64,000 bases of DNA from Aureispira sp. CCB-E (GCF_031326345.1 NZ_CP133671.1:2356001-2420000), one strand, 5' to 3'. Numbered from the stretch's first letter, positions 54,880-63,850 are shown. The notes: generated by a model from the sequence alone, not told the origin. Program-made: numbers and translations.

Positions 54880-57708
54880 ATGGCACATCAACCCGAACAA
54901 ATCTTAGAAGACAATCTCGTTGCCCAATTGAATGGGATAGGCTATGAAATTGCCCCCATTCGCAACGAAGCCGATTTATTGAGCAATTTAAAAAAGCAAT
55001 TAGAACGCTTCAATAAAGTTCAATTGTCTGAAACAGAGTTTAAGCGAGTCTTGAACCATCTAAACAAAGGCAATACCTTTAAACGAGCAAAGATTTTAAG
55101 GGATCGAGTGACCATTGATCGAGACAATGGCGAAAAGTTGTATTTGGGTTTTATAGATGCTTATGATTGGAGCAAAAATGGGTTTCAAGTCACCCAGCAA
55201 GTAAGCATAGAAGGGAAATATAAAAACCGCTATGATGTAACTTTGTTGGTGAATGGCTTGCCTTTGGTACAAATAGAATTGAAGCGTAGAGGCTTAGAAA
55301 TGAAGGAAGCCTTTAATCAAATCAATCGTTATCAACGCCATTCTTATGGTGCTTCTGAGGGCTTGTTTTTGTACGTGCAGATTTTTGTTATTAGCAATGG
55401 AATCAATACAAAATACCTCGCGAACAATAAAAGACAGAGCTTTAAGCAGACCTTTTATTGGACGGATACGAATAATAAAAGAATCCATCGTTTGGAAGAT
55501 TTTGCAGCTGCTTTTTTGAAGCCAGCGCATTTGTCGAAGATGCTCACCCAATACATTGTCTTAAATGAAGGGCTTAAGATATTGATGGTTTTACGACCCT
55601 ATCAATATTATGCGACAGAGGCAATTCTAAAGCAAGTCAAAGAGACGAATAAAAACGGCTATATTTGGCATACCACAGGATCGGGCAAGACCTTGACTTC
55701 TTTTAAAGCCAGTCAGATTTTGACCGCTTTGCCACAGGTGCACAAAGTTGTCTTTGTCGTGGATCGGAAGGATTTGGATTATCAAACGATGAAAGAGTTC
55801 AACTCGTTTTCAAAAGGAAGTGTGGATGGTACGGACAACACCAAAAAACTAGTCGAGCAATTGACCGACGATACAAAGTTGATCGTTACCACCATACAAA
55901 AACTAAACAATACGATTGAAAAAAAGCGGTATTTGAGCCAAATGGAAAGGCTGCAAGATAAGCGCATGATTTTTATTTTTGATGAATGTCATCGCAGCCA
56001 ATTTGGGCAAACGCATTTAAGAATAAAAAGCTTTTTTAAAAACAGCCAATTGTTTGGTTTTACAGGAACGCCTATTTTTGCTAAGAATGCCATTAAGAAC
56101 GAATTGGGCAAGCGCACGACCTCAGAGCTTTTTGAGGAGTGTTTGCATAAATATGTGATTACAGATGCTATAAAAGATGAGAATGTTTTAAAATTCAGCA
56201 TTGAGTATGTTGGCAAATATCGAGAGAAGGAAGGCTCTAAAAATGAAATAGATATAGAGGTAGAGGAAATTGATACGAAAGAACTCCTGGACTCGCCTCA
56301 GCGTTTGGAAAAGATTGTGGATTATATTATTGCCAATCACGACCGAAAAACACATAAAAGACAATTTACAGCCATGTTTTGTGTTGCTAGTATTGATACT
56401 TTAATTCAATATTATGACTTGTTTAAGGCAAAAAAAGAAGCAGGTAAACATGATTTGACAATAGCAACTATTTTTAGTTATGGAGCGAATGAAAAAGATG
56501 GAGATGCCGATGGATTTTATACGTATGGTGAAGTTGCAGAAGAAAAAAATGCTTACAAAACGGCACATAGTAGGGAAAAACTTGATGCGTTTATCGTAGA
56601 TTATAATCAAGAATTTGGAACGCCTTATAGTACAAAAGATAGTAAGCTTTTTTATAATTATTACAAAGACATTTCCTTACGAGTTAAGAATAAAGAAATA
56701 GACCTTTTATTGGTGGTCAATATGTTTTTAACAGGTTTTGACAGTCCAAGGCTGAATACCTTGTTTGTTGATAAGAATTTAAAATATCACGGCTTAATAC
56801 AGGCATATTCTCGCACAAATAGAATTGTAGGAGATAAGAAGTCACAGGGTAATATTGTTGTTTTTAGGAATCTCAAGAAAGCAACGGATGACGCAATTGC
56901 CTTATTTTCGGATAAGAATGCAAAAGATATTATTATCATGCAGCCTTACGAGAACTATGTGGAGAAATTCAACGCTGCTCTGGAGCATCTCAAGGATATT
57001 GTCCCAACCATTGATTCTGTTCACGACTTGCCCAGTGAGGACGAAGAATTGGAATTTGTGAAAGCTTTTCGGGAGTTGATGCGTGTCAAAAATACGATGA
57101 GCACGTTGGCAGATTTTAGTTTTGAGGACTTGGATATGACAGAGCAGGAGTTTGAAGATTATAAAACGCAATATTTAGATATTTATCAAAAGTCCAAACG
57201 ACAAAAGGAAAAGGTGTCTATTTTGGATGATGTTGATTTTGAATTGGAGCTGATCCATCGAGATGAGGTTAATGTGGCGTATATTCTTCGTTTATTGGCA
57301 GAGTTGAGCAGAAGCCGAGAGAAGGACAAGAAGAAGAAACAACAGGCTATTATGGACTTGTTGACGGGAGAAATTCAGCTTCGTAGCAAAAAGGAATTGA
57401 TTGAAAAATTTATCTTGAAGAATTTGCCCAATATTAGTGATACGAACGATATACCAACAGCTTTTGAGGAGTTTTGGGATATAGAGCGCCGCCAAGCCTT
57501 TGCCGAGTTATGCGAAACGGAACACCTCCATCCTAATAAATTACAAGCTCTGATTGATAATTATTTGTTTACACATCGTGTTCCTTTGGTGGATGCGGTG
57601 GTAAAAACAATGGAGGTGCGCCCTAAATTGCTGCAGAGGCGAACAGTTGGAGAGCGTGTTTTGGAGCGTGTTTTGGAGTTTGTGGAGCGGTTTTTTCGTG
57701 GGATTTAG
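54880..57708 (+). CDS. hsdR: Type I restriction endonuclease subunit HsdR
   Basis: This 942-aa protein has the nuclease core near residues 110-135 (LVQIELKRRG, the ExK of the PD-(D/E)xK fold), a translocase with motif I HTTGSGKTLTSFKA (near 265), motif II FDECHRSQFG, and later motifs LTGFDSPRLNTL and QAYSRTNR. It cuts unmodified DNA after ATP-driven translocation when joined to M and S. It lies 16 bases after hsdS and is closed by a strong terminator. It is full length and has no visible defect, although its specificity partner is broken. Confidence 0.95.
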   Translation: MAHQPEQILEDNLVAQLNGIGYEIAPIRNEADLLSNLKKQLERFNKVQLSETEFKRVLNHLNKGNTFKRAKILRDRVTIDRDNGEKLYLGFIDAYDWSKNGFQVTQQVSIEGKYKNRYDVTLLVNGLPLVQIELKRRGLEMKEAFNQINRYQRHSYGASEGLFLYVQIFVISNGINTKYLANNKRQSFKQTFYWTDTNNKRIHRLEDFAAAFLKPAHLSKMLTQYIVLNEGLKILMVLRPYQYYATEAILKQVKETNKNGYIWHTTGSGKTLTSFKASQILTALPQVHKVVFVVDRKDLDYQTMKEFNSFSKGSVDGTDNTKKLVEQLTDDTKLIVTTIQKLNNTIEKKRYLSQMERLQDKRMIFIFDECHRSQFGQTHLRIKSFFKNSQLFGFTGTPIFAKNAIKNELGKRTTSELFEECLHKYVITDAIKDENVLKFSIEYVGKYREKEGSKNEIDIEVEEIDTKELLDSPQRLEKIVDYIIANHDRKTHKRQFTAMFCVASIDTLIQYYDLFKAKKEAGKHDLTIATIFSYGANEKDGDADGFYTYGEVAEEKNAYKTAHSREKLDAFIVDYNQEFGTPYSTKDSKLFYNYYKDISLRVKNKEIDLLLVVNMFLTGFDSPRLNTLFVDKNLKYHGLIQAYSRTNRIVGDKKSQGNIVVFRNLKKATDDAIALFSDKNAKDIIIMQPYENYVEKFNAALEHLKDIVPTIDSVHDLPSEDEELEFVKAFRELMRVKNTMSTLADFSFEDLDMTEQEFEDYKTQYLDIYQKSKRQKEKVSILDDVDFELELIHRDEVNVAYILRLLAELSRSREKDKKKKQQAIMDLLTGEIQLRSKKELIEKFILKNLPNISDTNDIPTAFEEFWDIERRQAFAELCETEHLHPNKLQALIDNYLFTHRVPLVDAVVKTMEVRPKLLQRRTVGERVLERVLEFVERFFRGI

Positions 57709-57752
57709 AAATTGCCATTCACTGTGTCCGAATTCTTTTATCTAAATAAAAA

Positions 57753-57787
57753 AAATCTAAGCACCTGATAGTTAGGTGTTTAGATTT
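57753..57787 (+). terminator. Strong intrinsic terminator after hsdR
   Basis: AAATCTAAGCACCT pairs with AGGTGTTTAGATTT (14 pairs, one G-T) around a 7-base loop, followed by a T-rich run. It ends the restriction operon and marks the change to the phage-like element. Confidence 0.9.
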
Positions 57788-58113
57788 TTGTTTTGTGGAG
57801 AGTATCGGAACCCCTAGAAATATTAAAGACTGTAAGTTGTTGAAAAATAGTGCATTATGCGCTTCCTGTGCGCTTCTCTATATACTCCCTTTTTATATAA
57901 TATAGGGGGGTATAAGGGTTTTCTGTGTTTAAGGGTTTAAGTCATTGAAAAATAGTTCTTTGTGGTTTTAATTTTCTTGAAAATTTGCTGTGATTATTTT
58001 TTGAAAAAATCTTAAAAGGTTGATTTTTAGGGATTTAGTTTTTTGTTGATTGCATTAAACCTTCTTTTGAGCAATTCAATTGAATTACTTTGATACTGCC
58101 ACGGTTGATGGTC
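57788..58113. other. Intergenic region with AT hairpin and short repeats
   Basis: No gene is seen in these 326 bases between the hsdR terminator and the end of the leftward repressor gene. TATACTCCC (57881-57889) pairs with GGGGGTATA (57906-57914, one G-T) around an AT-rich loop, and GCGCTTC occurs twice near 57860-57875. This may be the edge of the element, but no direct-repeat pair that would prove an attachment site was found. Confidence 0.4.
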
Positions 58114-58575
58114 TTATTTGTTTTTGAGCAAATGTATAATTTCGTCTTTAGAGCGAATAATTTCATCCTTAGAGCGAATAACTTCGTCTTTGGCTGCTAT
58201 CTGCTTATCCTTCTCTTTTAGTTGCTGTATGAGGCTTTCTACGCTTTTAACATTATGATAAGTATTATCTTTGTTAGATTTTATATTAATTTTCTCGTTT
58301 TTGTTATCATCGCCGATTTGTAAAAATCCAACATCCCCCGATATATTTTTAGTGTCTGTAATGGGCGGATTTATAAACATTTCACCTACTCCAAGTAATA
58401 GCCAGTTTATATTGATATTCAATTTTTCGGCTAGAGGAACTAGTACTTTTGAACTTGGTTGATTTGTTCCTCCTGTTATTTTGGTTATTGTATTTCTTGA
58501 TACATTTAGTTCCCTAGCTAGAGTAGTTTCTGTTTTTTTTAAAAAAAATAACATATACTTAAATCTTTCATTCAT
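58114..58575 (-). CDS. XRE-family phage-type repressor with coiled-coil C-terminus
   Basis: Residues 10-60 of this 153-aa protein form a helix-turn-helix (TTLARELNVSRNTITKITGG, then LVPLAEKLNININWLLLGVGEM), the layout common in prophage and mobile-element repressors of Bacteroidota. The tail ends in near-identical 7-residue units (KDEVIRS, KDEIIRS, KDEIIHL), a coiled coil for oligomer formation. A palindromic operator lies 27 bases upstream of its ATG and overlaps a rightward promoter, so it should repress both its own gene and the rightward early genes. There is no peptidase domain for self-cleavage. Confidence 0.85.
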   Translation of the reverse strand: MNERFKYMLFFLKKTETTLARELNVSRNTITKITGGTNQPSSKVLVPLAEKLNININWLLLGVGEMFINPPITDTKNISGDVGFLQIGDDNKNEKINIKSNKDNTYHNVKSVESLIQQLKEKDKQIAAKDEVIRSKDEIIRSKDEIIHLLKNK

Positions 58576-58602
58576 AAGGTTTTATATCTGTCTGCTTGTA
58601 AT

Positions 58603-58626
58603 AAAAGTATCCTATAGGGTATTTTT
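58603..58626. promoter_or_regulatory. Palindromic operator of the element repressor
   Basis: The 24 bases centred on CCTATAGG read the same on both strands at 20 positions. The site lies 27 bases upstream of the repressor ATG and overlaps the rightward -7 element at 58620, as expected for a repressor that controls a divergent switch. Confidence 0.6.
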
Positions 58627-58627
58627 G
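58620..58627 (+). promoter_or_regulatory. Bacteroidota -7 promoter element, rightward early transcript
   Basis: TATTTTTG is an exact TAnnTTTG match within the right arm of the repressor operator. It would start a transcript near 58634 that contains the tRNA-like structure and then the small early genes. Confidence 0.5.
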
Positions 58628-58775
58628 TTATCACAAAAGTTTGCAAATGAGTATTTTTATGCTTAGATTTGGGTTGTCGAATATTAAAATTCATTACTCA
58701 AAAATAAAAATTAGAGATAAAGATATAAAAAAGCTGTGTATTACTATCTATTGGGGAATAGAAGTTTGTACGGTT

Positions 58776-58843
58776 TAGGCGACTTGATGGAAAGTAGAAT
58801 ATTTGGGGAAATGTTCAGAAGGGTTCGATCCCCTTCCGCCTAG
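58776..58843 (+). ncRNA. Compact tRNA-like structure (degenerate tRNA or tRNA mimic)
   Basis: Three helices can be drawn. TAGGCGA (58776-58782) pairs with CCGCCTA (58836-58842) apart from the last pair, as an acceptor stem. AAGGG-TTCGATC-CCCTT (58819-58835) is a canonical T arm and loop. GAATATTT and AAATGTTC (58797-58816) close on GGGG where the anticodon arm should be, which would give an 8-base loop TTGGGGAA. The 15 bases in the D-arm position form no stem, and the total is 68 bases. It is therefore not a standard tRNA. It may be a decayed tRNA-Pro, the tRNA end of an attachment site, or a tRNA mimic. Confidence 0.4.
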
Positions 58844-58891
58844 CAAATCAATTTATTTACAAATGTTGCGTAAGACTGCCATAAAAGGCGG

Positions 58892-58911
58892 TTAGGCGTA
58901 GCCATGCCTAA
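58892..58911 (+). promoter_or_regulatory. Hairpin over the start codon of a small early gene
   Basis: TTAGGC pairs with GCCTAA around GTAGCCAT, and the ATG at 58904 lies in the loop and right arm. It could limit translation of the 61-aa frame. The stem is short, so chance cannot be excluded. Confidence 0.3.
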
Positions 58912-59089
58912 AAAGATGTGTATGTCATTGAAAGACTTTTTTAAAGCGGTTAAAAATGGATTTTACAAAGGTGCTGTTCAAAAAGCTAGAGCAGCGATTG
59001 AGAAAAAAGGAGCAGGAAACAAAACGGATTTAGTCTGTTTTGTGGGAAATCCTCCCAATGTTTCTTTTATACAGATTGACAAAAAATAA
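58904..59089 (+). CDS. Small unknown early protein of the element
   Basis: This 61-aa basic protein (SLKDFFKAVKNGFYKGAVQK, then DLVCFVGNPPNVSFIQIDKK) has no recognised family. It is co-oriented with the next small gene (23-base gap) and sits in the expected early position after the divergent promoter. The frame has ordinary codon use, which is all that supports it besides context. Confidence 0.5.
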   Translation: MPKKMCMSLKDFFKAVKNGFYKGAVQKARAAIEKKGAGNKTDLVCFVGNPPNVSFIQIDKK

Positions 59090-59112
59090 TATAATTAAAA
59101 ACTATTATAAAG

Positions 59113-59373
59113 ATGCCAAACAAACACAAGCAAACATTTCGCCAATTTTGCGAAAAAGGACTAAGTACAGAACAATTTAACAGTTTATACGAATTGCCAA
59201 ACTGGACAAAGTATAGCATTACGTTAGCATTGAACAGACCGCAAATAATGCCTTTTGAGTTGTTGCTCGACATAGCAAAAGAAATTCATGCCGCCCCCCT
59301 TGATTTAGCAATTAACTACGAATGCAGCATCGACCGAATGACTGCTAGACAGTACTTTAGTTTATTGGATTAG
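59113..59373 (+). CDS. Small unknown early protein, HTH-like
   Basis: This 86-aa protein (TFRQFCEKGLSTEQFNSLYE, then NRPQIMPFELLLDIAKEIHA) has a helix pattern like a small DNA-binding domain, but no clear helix-turn-helix score can be given by eye. It lies 35 bases before the VirE-like gene. Small regulators of this size often precede such replication genes in Bacteroidota elements. Confidence 0.6.
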   Translation: MPNKHKQTFRQFCEKGLSTEQFNSLYELPNWTKYSITLALNRPQIMPFELLLDIAKEIHAAPLDLAINYECSIDRMTARQYFSLLD

Positions 59374-59408
59374 ATACCACTTCCTCATCATAAAAAATAC
59401 ACAAAAAC

Positions 59409-61631
59409 ATGAAAGTAACCTTATTAAATGGTTTGTATAAAATACAGAAAGGACATTTTGAATTAGAAGATATTTTTAAAGAAATACAAAAGGGTGTATA
59501 TGGTCAACCCGTGTTTGATTGTCGAACGGCTTTGAGTTTAAGAGGAAAGAAGGCATACACGAATGAAAAACTAAACTTGCCTTGTTTTACTCCTTCTGGA
59601 CGATTTGGTCAAGCGTGGACAACGGATAAAAAGACCAAAGAAAAGCGCCCTATACCGCCAACCAAAAGGCATCTAATAGAATACAATGGAATTGTTGTTT
59701 TAGATTACGATGATTTAGAAATATTTACCTTACTAGCGTTGATCGACAAGGTGAAAAACTGCAAATTTACGTTTGCTTGTTTTTACTCCCCTTCGGGAAA
59801 TGGTTATAAGGTTTTGGTAAGGACAACAAATAAAGACCCACAACAGCACGCCAACGCTTTTAAAGCTGTTAGATCGTATTTCTTTGAATTGACAGGAGTA
59901 GAAGATGACAAGTCAAGCTCTAACTTTAATAGGTTGTGTTTTGTCTCTGTTGATAGTACCTTGTTATTTAATGAAGATAGTACACTTTTTGAGTTTCAAC
60001 CGACATTATTTGAAAAGCCTAAAAAAGAAGCTCCAACGCCTTCTATTCCTGTTAATAATGTAGATTATGATTGCATAACAAAAGCGATTAATAAGATAGA
60101 AAAAAATGGCTTTTCTTTTGTGAATGGTCAAAGGCATGAGTATAGAAAACAATTTGCTATAGAGTGTGTCAAATATGGAGTGACAAAAGAAGAATGTCTG
60201 TATTTTGTAGAGAATAACTTGGTAACGGTTGACACGAATTTAAAACAGGCTGAAAGTGTTGTACATTGGGCGTTTGAGAATATAAAGGAGGTCGGTATTT
60301 ATGCGACATGGGCAGAGGATAATGGCAAAACAGAAGCTATAAAACCTAAAGATAAAAAGGAGGATTATGTCCCCGAATTATACCAAGCAAGCAAAGCCGA
60401 GGAATTTAAAATATCTATTCCCGAATTGAGCGCAGACGAAATACTAGAACTTGATAGCAAAATACAAGATTCTATTGCTTATCAAAGAATAGTAGAACAA
60501 ACGCTCGATAAGTTTTTTGATTTCAGAATCAATATATTAAAGAAACGAGAAGAGTATCGTTTAAAGGAGTGGAAAGAGTTTAAAGAAATGGATAAACTAG
60601 AATATAATTCTATTTCTAGGGCTTTAAAATTGCATGGTGTCAAGTGTACTCCTGCTGTATTGGAAAGCGTTATTTTAAGCCATTTTTCAAAGCAAGTACA
60701 CCCTTTGAAAGAAAAGTTTGAAGGTTGGGGCAACCACTTAGGAGAAGATAAGACAGATTACATTGCACAAGTAGCTAAGTTGGTGAAAACAGATGCGCCC
60801 AAAGATTTATTTTTGAATGTGTTTAAAAAATGGATAGTTGCTTCTGTTGCCAATGTATTTGTTGAAGGACATTGCACCAATCATCATTGTATTATTTTAT
60901 GTGGTGATCAAGGCACCAATAAAACTACTTTTTTTACCTCTCTGTTTAGTCCCGAGTATGTTTTTACAGGGCATATTGATCTAAAAAATAAAGATAGTAT
61001 GATCCTGCTAACAGATACTTTTTTAGTGGTGTTAGATGAACAATTTAGTGTCTTGAATAAAGAGGCAGAATGGGAAGCCCTAAAAAGTGCGGTTACAATG
61101 CCTAGAATTAAGGCACGTTGGCATTATGCCAAGTCCTCGAAATTAGCTCCTAGAATAGCGAATTTTTGCGGTACAGCGAACCGAATAGAGATACTACAAG
61201 ACGACACAGGAAATAGGCGTTTTGTTCCTTTTCAATTGACCGAGCCAATAAATATAAATGAGCTTAAAAAGATAGACATTCGTAAGATGTGGGCGCAAGC
61301 TTATAAGCTGTTTAAGGAGAATTGGTTCTACCTCCCTACCGTTAAAGAAAAAAATCAAATAGACAAGTATCAGCAAGGGTTTAAGAAGTTGGCAAACGAA
61401 CACTATTTAATTATGGATATGTTCGAGCCATACACAAAGAAAGATAGCGATTTAGAGTTATTGTCCAGTACTGAAATTTGGAAGCAGCTAGAGAAAGATT
61501 ATAACCTTAGTAAAGATGTTACGGTTTCAAAAATTGGGCGTGCAATGCACTTTTTAGGCTTTCAGCAAAAGACCGTAACAAGAGAAAGCGACAAGAGGCG
61601 TGCTCGTTATTGGCAGCTTAAAAGACGATAA
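59409..61631 (+). CDS. BT4734-like primase with VirE-type P-loop helicase
   Basis: The N-terminal part (1-230) of this 740-aa protein has the BT4734/BF3469 primase-like segments NGIVVLDYDDLE, FACFYSPSGNGYKVLVRT and SSNFNRLCFVS. The C-terminal part is a VirE-family ATPase: Walker A ILCGDQGTNKTTFF (near residue 498), Walker B-like FLVVLDEQFS, and FCGTANRIEILQDDTGNRR. This type of protein starts replication of phages and integrative elements in Bacteroidota. It is the largest gene of the element and overlaps an unused ATG of the next gene. Intact in all motifs I can see. Confidence 0.85.
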   Translation: MKVTLLNGLYKIQKGHFELEDIFKEIQKGVYGQPVFDCRTALSLRGKKAYTNEKLNLPCFTPSGRFGQAWTTDKKTKEKRPIPPTKRHLIEYNGIVVLDYDDLEIFTLLALIDKVKNCKFTFACFYSPSGNGYKVLVRTTNKDPQQHANAFKAVRSYFFELTGVEDDKSSSNFNRLCFVSVDSTLLFNEDSTLFEFQPTLFEKPKKEAPTPSIPVNNVDYDCITKAINKIEKNGFSFVNGQRHEYRKQFAIECVKYGVTKEECLYFVENNLVTVDTNLKQAESVVHWAFENIKEVGIYATWAEDNGKTEAIKPKDKKEDYVPELYQASKAEEFKISIPELSADEILELDSKIQDSIAYQRIVEQTLDKFFDFRINILKKREEYRLKEWKEFKEMDKLEYNSISRALKLHGVKCTPAVLESVILSHFSKQVHPLKEKFEGWGNHLGEDKTDYIAQVAKLVKTDAPKDLFLNVFKKWIVASVANVFVEGHCTNHHCIILCGDQGTNKTTFFTSLFSPEYVFTGHIDLKNKDSMILLTDTFLVVLDEQFSVLNKEAEWEALKSAVTMPRIKARWHYAKSSKLAPRIANFCGTANRIEILQDDTGNRRFVPFQLTEPININELKKIDIRKMWAQAYKLFKENWFYLPTVKEKNQIDKYQQGFKKLANEHYLIMDMFEPYTKKDSDLELLSSTEIWKQLEKDYNLSKDVTVSKIGRAMHFLGFQQKTVTRESDKRRARYWQLKRR

Positions 61632-61665
61632 GAAAGAAGACTTAAAACAACTTAAACATAGTATT

Positions 61666-61935
61666 ATGATTGATAATAAAAGAGCAGTAGCTCTTCTAAT
61701 AAAAGGACATGAAAAAAGAAGATATTTTAATTCATTTGGTAAGAAAAATAGATTGTGTACTGCTTGGAGTTTAGCAGGTGCAAAGCTCTTTTTGTCAAAA
61801 GAGAGAAAAGAATATCAAGCTGTTGTAAAAAAGTTAGATGCAAAGAATGTAAAATATAAAGTTGTTGAAATTTCAACAATTAATGATACAGATTCTTCTA
61901 CAGATGATCTCCTATTTATAAGACGAATTAAATAG
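61666..61935 (+). CDS. Small unknown protein of the element
   Basis: This 89-aa basic protein (DNKRAVALLIKGHEKRRYFN, then LCTAWSLAGAKLFLSKERKE) has no recognised family. I chose the ATG at 61666, which clears the upstream gene by 34 bases; an ATG at 61600 would overlap it by 32 bases. It lies 54 bases before the membrane protein gene. Confidence 0.6.
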   Translation: MIDNKRAVALLIKGHEKRRYFNSFGKKNRLCTAWSLAGAKLFLSKERKEYQAVVKKLDAKNVKYKVVEISTINDTDSSTDDLLFIRRIK

Positions 61936-61989
61936 GGGCTGTATAGCAGCAACTATACCTCCCCCGACAACTTTTAAAACGATAAAAAT

Positions 61990-63165
61990 ATGACAACTTT
62001 TTCAAAAAATCCACATTCAGAGAAGAGAAAGAAACTAAATGTTCAAATCTTCAATTTCAGATTAGACAAAACCTTAGAGGAAAAATTTAAGCACAAACGA
62101 TTCTCCGAGCGTTTCGCAATGGCAAATGCGGCATTTATAGGCATGAGTATCATTGCTCAATTTGCCAGCCTTACCACAGCATTTACGATGCTATCTTATT
62201 TATTTGTTGGTATCAATTTAATTGCTCGTGTTGCTTGTGCCGCTGCCTTGGTATTGATGATAGAAGCCATCAAACGAGAATCAACCAACGATGTAATGAA
62301 AGGCGCATTCCAGTACAAAGAAATAGAAAAATTTCCTGCCCTACTCGCTGTGATCACAGTATGTGCGAGTATTTACATTTCAGTTGAAGGTGCAAAAATT
62401 TTGCCTTCCTTTTTTATTGCGGATGCTGTAGAAACTAGCGCCATTTTAAAAAGTTCGGATGCTATTAATTCAGATTTTGCAGCACGGATCGCTGACAAGG
62501 AAGCCGAGCGCAACCAGTACCGAAAAAATAGACTTTGGCAAGGTCGTCTATCCAGTAAAGATTCCAAAGTAATCAAAGAATACAATGAGGATATTAAAGC
62601 TCTGCAAGGGCAAAAAGATGAAGCGTTAAGGGCATTAAATGAAGCCAACCAAAGGACAAAAGCAGCGGTTAGTGCCACTTATCAAACAGAAGTTGAACGG
62701 GTAACAAAAGAACGTCAAGAACTAGGCAAACAATTGGTCATTACTGCCGTAACTTTTGAAGTTCTCTTTTTACTCTCCCTGTGTTTTTCGTGGTGGTACC
62801 ATACCGAATGCCGCAAGGAAAAAGAAAAAGGAGGAACTACAGAAGTTTCAACGCAATCAGTTGAAAAAGAGCAAAAAGGAACTACAGAAGTTCACAGGGG
62901 TACTACAGAAGTACACCCCGAAACTACAGAAGTTACAGGCAGTCCAAGACAGCAAAAGAAGCCTAGTTTTATTGACTATGAGGAAGTGAACGAAACTACA
63001 GAAGTTACAGAGAAAACTATTGAAGTAGAGAAGGTAAAAAAGGAGTTTACAAGGATTTGTCCTGCTTGTGCAACGCCTTTTGTTCATAATTCAGCGAATC
63101 ATAAATATTGTTCTAGGTCGTGTATGGTAAAAGCACGTAAGAAGCGATTGAAAGAAGATAAGTAA
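61990..63165 (+). CDS. Membrane protein with C-terminal zinc ribbon
   Basis: This 391-aa protein has hydrophobic helices near residues 38-58, 62-85, 118-140 and 253-272, with a coiled-coil stretch between the last two. A cytoplasmic tail contains five TTEV units, and the end is a zinc ribbon: CPACATPFVHN, then HKYCSRSC, followed by a basic run KARKKRLK that could bind nucleic acid. The layout would tie DNA or RNA to the membrane. Four-helix proteins with this tail occur in Bacteroidota mobile elements, but I do not know a function. Confidence 0.7.
   Translation: MTTFSKNPHSEKRKKLNVQIFNFRLDKTLEEKFKHKRFSERFAMANAAFIGMSIIAQFASLTTAFTMLSYLFVGINLIARVACAAALVLMIEAIKRESTNDVMKGAFQYKEIEKFPALLAVITVCASIYISVEGAKILPSFFIADAVETSAILKSSDAINSDFAARIADKEAERNQYRKNRLWQGRLSSKDSKVIKEYNEDIKALQGQKDEALRALNEANQRTKAAVSATYQTEVERVTKERQELGKQLVITAVTFEVLFLLSLCFSWWYHTECRKEKEKGGTTEVSTQSVEKEQKGTTEVHRGTTEVHPETTEVTGSPRQQKKPSFIDYEEVNETTEVTEKTIEVEKVKKEFTRICPACATPFVHNSANHKYCSRSCMVKARKKRLKEDK
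62835..63006 (+). repeat. Five direct repeats ACTACAGAAGT inside the membrane protein gene
   Basis: Units of 11-13 bases lie at about 62835, 62880, 62901, 62922 and 62994. All spacings are multiples of three (45, 21, 21, 72), and each unit encodes TTEV with nearly the same codons. Identity at the DNA level beyond what the protein needs suggests recent duplication or a DNA site such as an iteron. Confidence 0.75.
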
Positions 63166-63173
63166 TCCACCGC

Positions 63174-63199
63174 ACAAGCCACTTTAATTGGTGGCTTGT
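63174..63199 (+). terminator. Hairpin between the membrane protein and ASCH-like genes
   Basis: ACAAGCCAC pairs perfectly with GTGGCTTGT around an 8-base loop, 8 bases after the stop. There is only a short T-containing tail, so it may end transcription or shield the mRNA end. Confidence 0.65.
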
Positions 63200-63217
63200 A
63201 TTTCAAAAACAGAAAAC

Positions 63218-63718
63218 ATGAACTTAATATATAAAGAGAAATTTAATAAAAAAGACAACCATTTTGTATTAAAAATTTGGGCTTCAATACTAGCAATGAA
63301 TAATCATTCATTTTGTAGTTTATACAATCAATATTACAATGGATATAGACTAAAAACAGGGGTAGAGTGGGGCGATTATAATAAAAGTGTCAAACCGAAA
63401 ATACACACGATAAGAGCAGATAAAAAAGATCGTTGGAAGGTTGGAACTAAGATTCATTTTGTTATCAATCCTTACGACACCAAACGCTTTCAATTTGCAC
63501 CTATTCTAAAAGTTACAGCAATTCAAACCATACAAATCAGAAATATTTTTAATGATGCCAACGGTGTATCAATAGATGGGCGAGAGTTAAGCAAAGAAGA
63601 AATTCAAGAATTGGCATTTAATGATGGTTTCGACACGGTTAAGGATTTTTGGGACTATTTTAAATGGAAAGATTTTGAAGGAAAAATAATTCATTGGACA
63701 CAGGGTTCTAATTATTAA
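63218..63718 (+). CDS. ASCH-like domain protein
   Basis: The centre of this 166-aa protein, PKIHTIRADKKDRWKVGTKI, followed by LKVTAIQTIQI, is the pattern of small ASCH-like (PUA-related, RNA-binding) proteins often carried by Bacteroidota phages. I chose the ATG at 63218 because the upstream TTG (63188) would lie inside the hairpin at 63174-63199. The end IIHWTQGSNY is typical. Its role in the element is unknown. Confidence 0.7.
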   Translation: MNLIYKEKFNKKDNHFVLKIWASILAMNNHSFCSLYNQYYNGYRLKTGVEWGDYNKSVKPKIHTIRADKKDRWKVGTKIHFVINPYDTKRFQFAPILKVTAIQTIQIRNIFNDANGVSIDGRELSKEEIQELAFNDGFDTVKDFWDYFKWKDFEGKIIHWTQGSNY

Positions 63719-63735
63719 TATCTCTACTATGAAAC

Positions 63736-63765
63736 AAAAGCACTCCAAAAAACGGGGTGCTTTTT
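63736..63765 (+). terminator. Intrinsic terminator after the ASCH-like gene
   Basis: AAAAGCACTCC pairs with GGGGTGCTTTT (one G-T) around a 7-base loop, followed by a run of T. It ends the element transcript seen in the window. Confidence 0.85.
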
Positions 63766-63850
63766 TTGTTTTAGGAGGAAAAGTGTCGAATTACGCCACA
63801 AAATGAAGGGGGGAGGTCTACGAAACCTTTTTTTTATTATAGGTGTGACA

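Noticed and set aside
58776-58843. A normal functional tRNA
   Set aside because: The D arm cannot be formed, the total length is 68 bases and the anticodon loop would have 8 bases.
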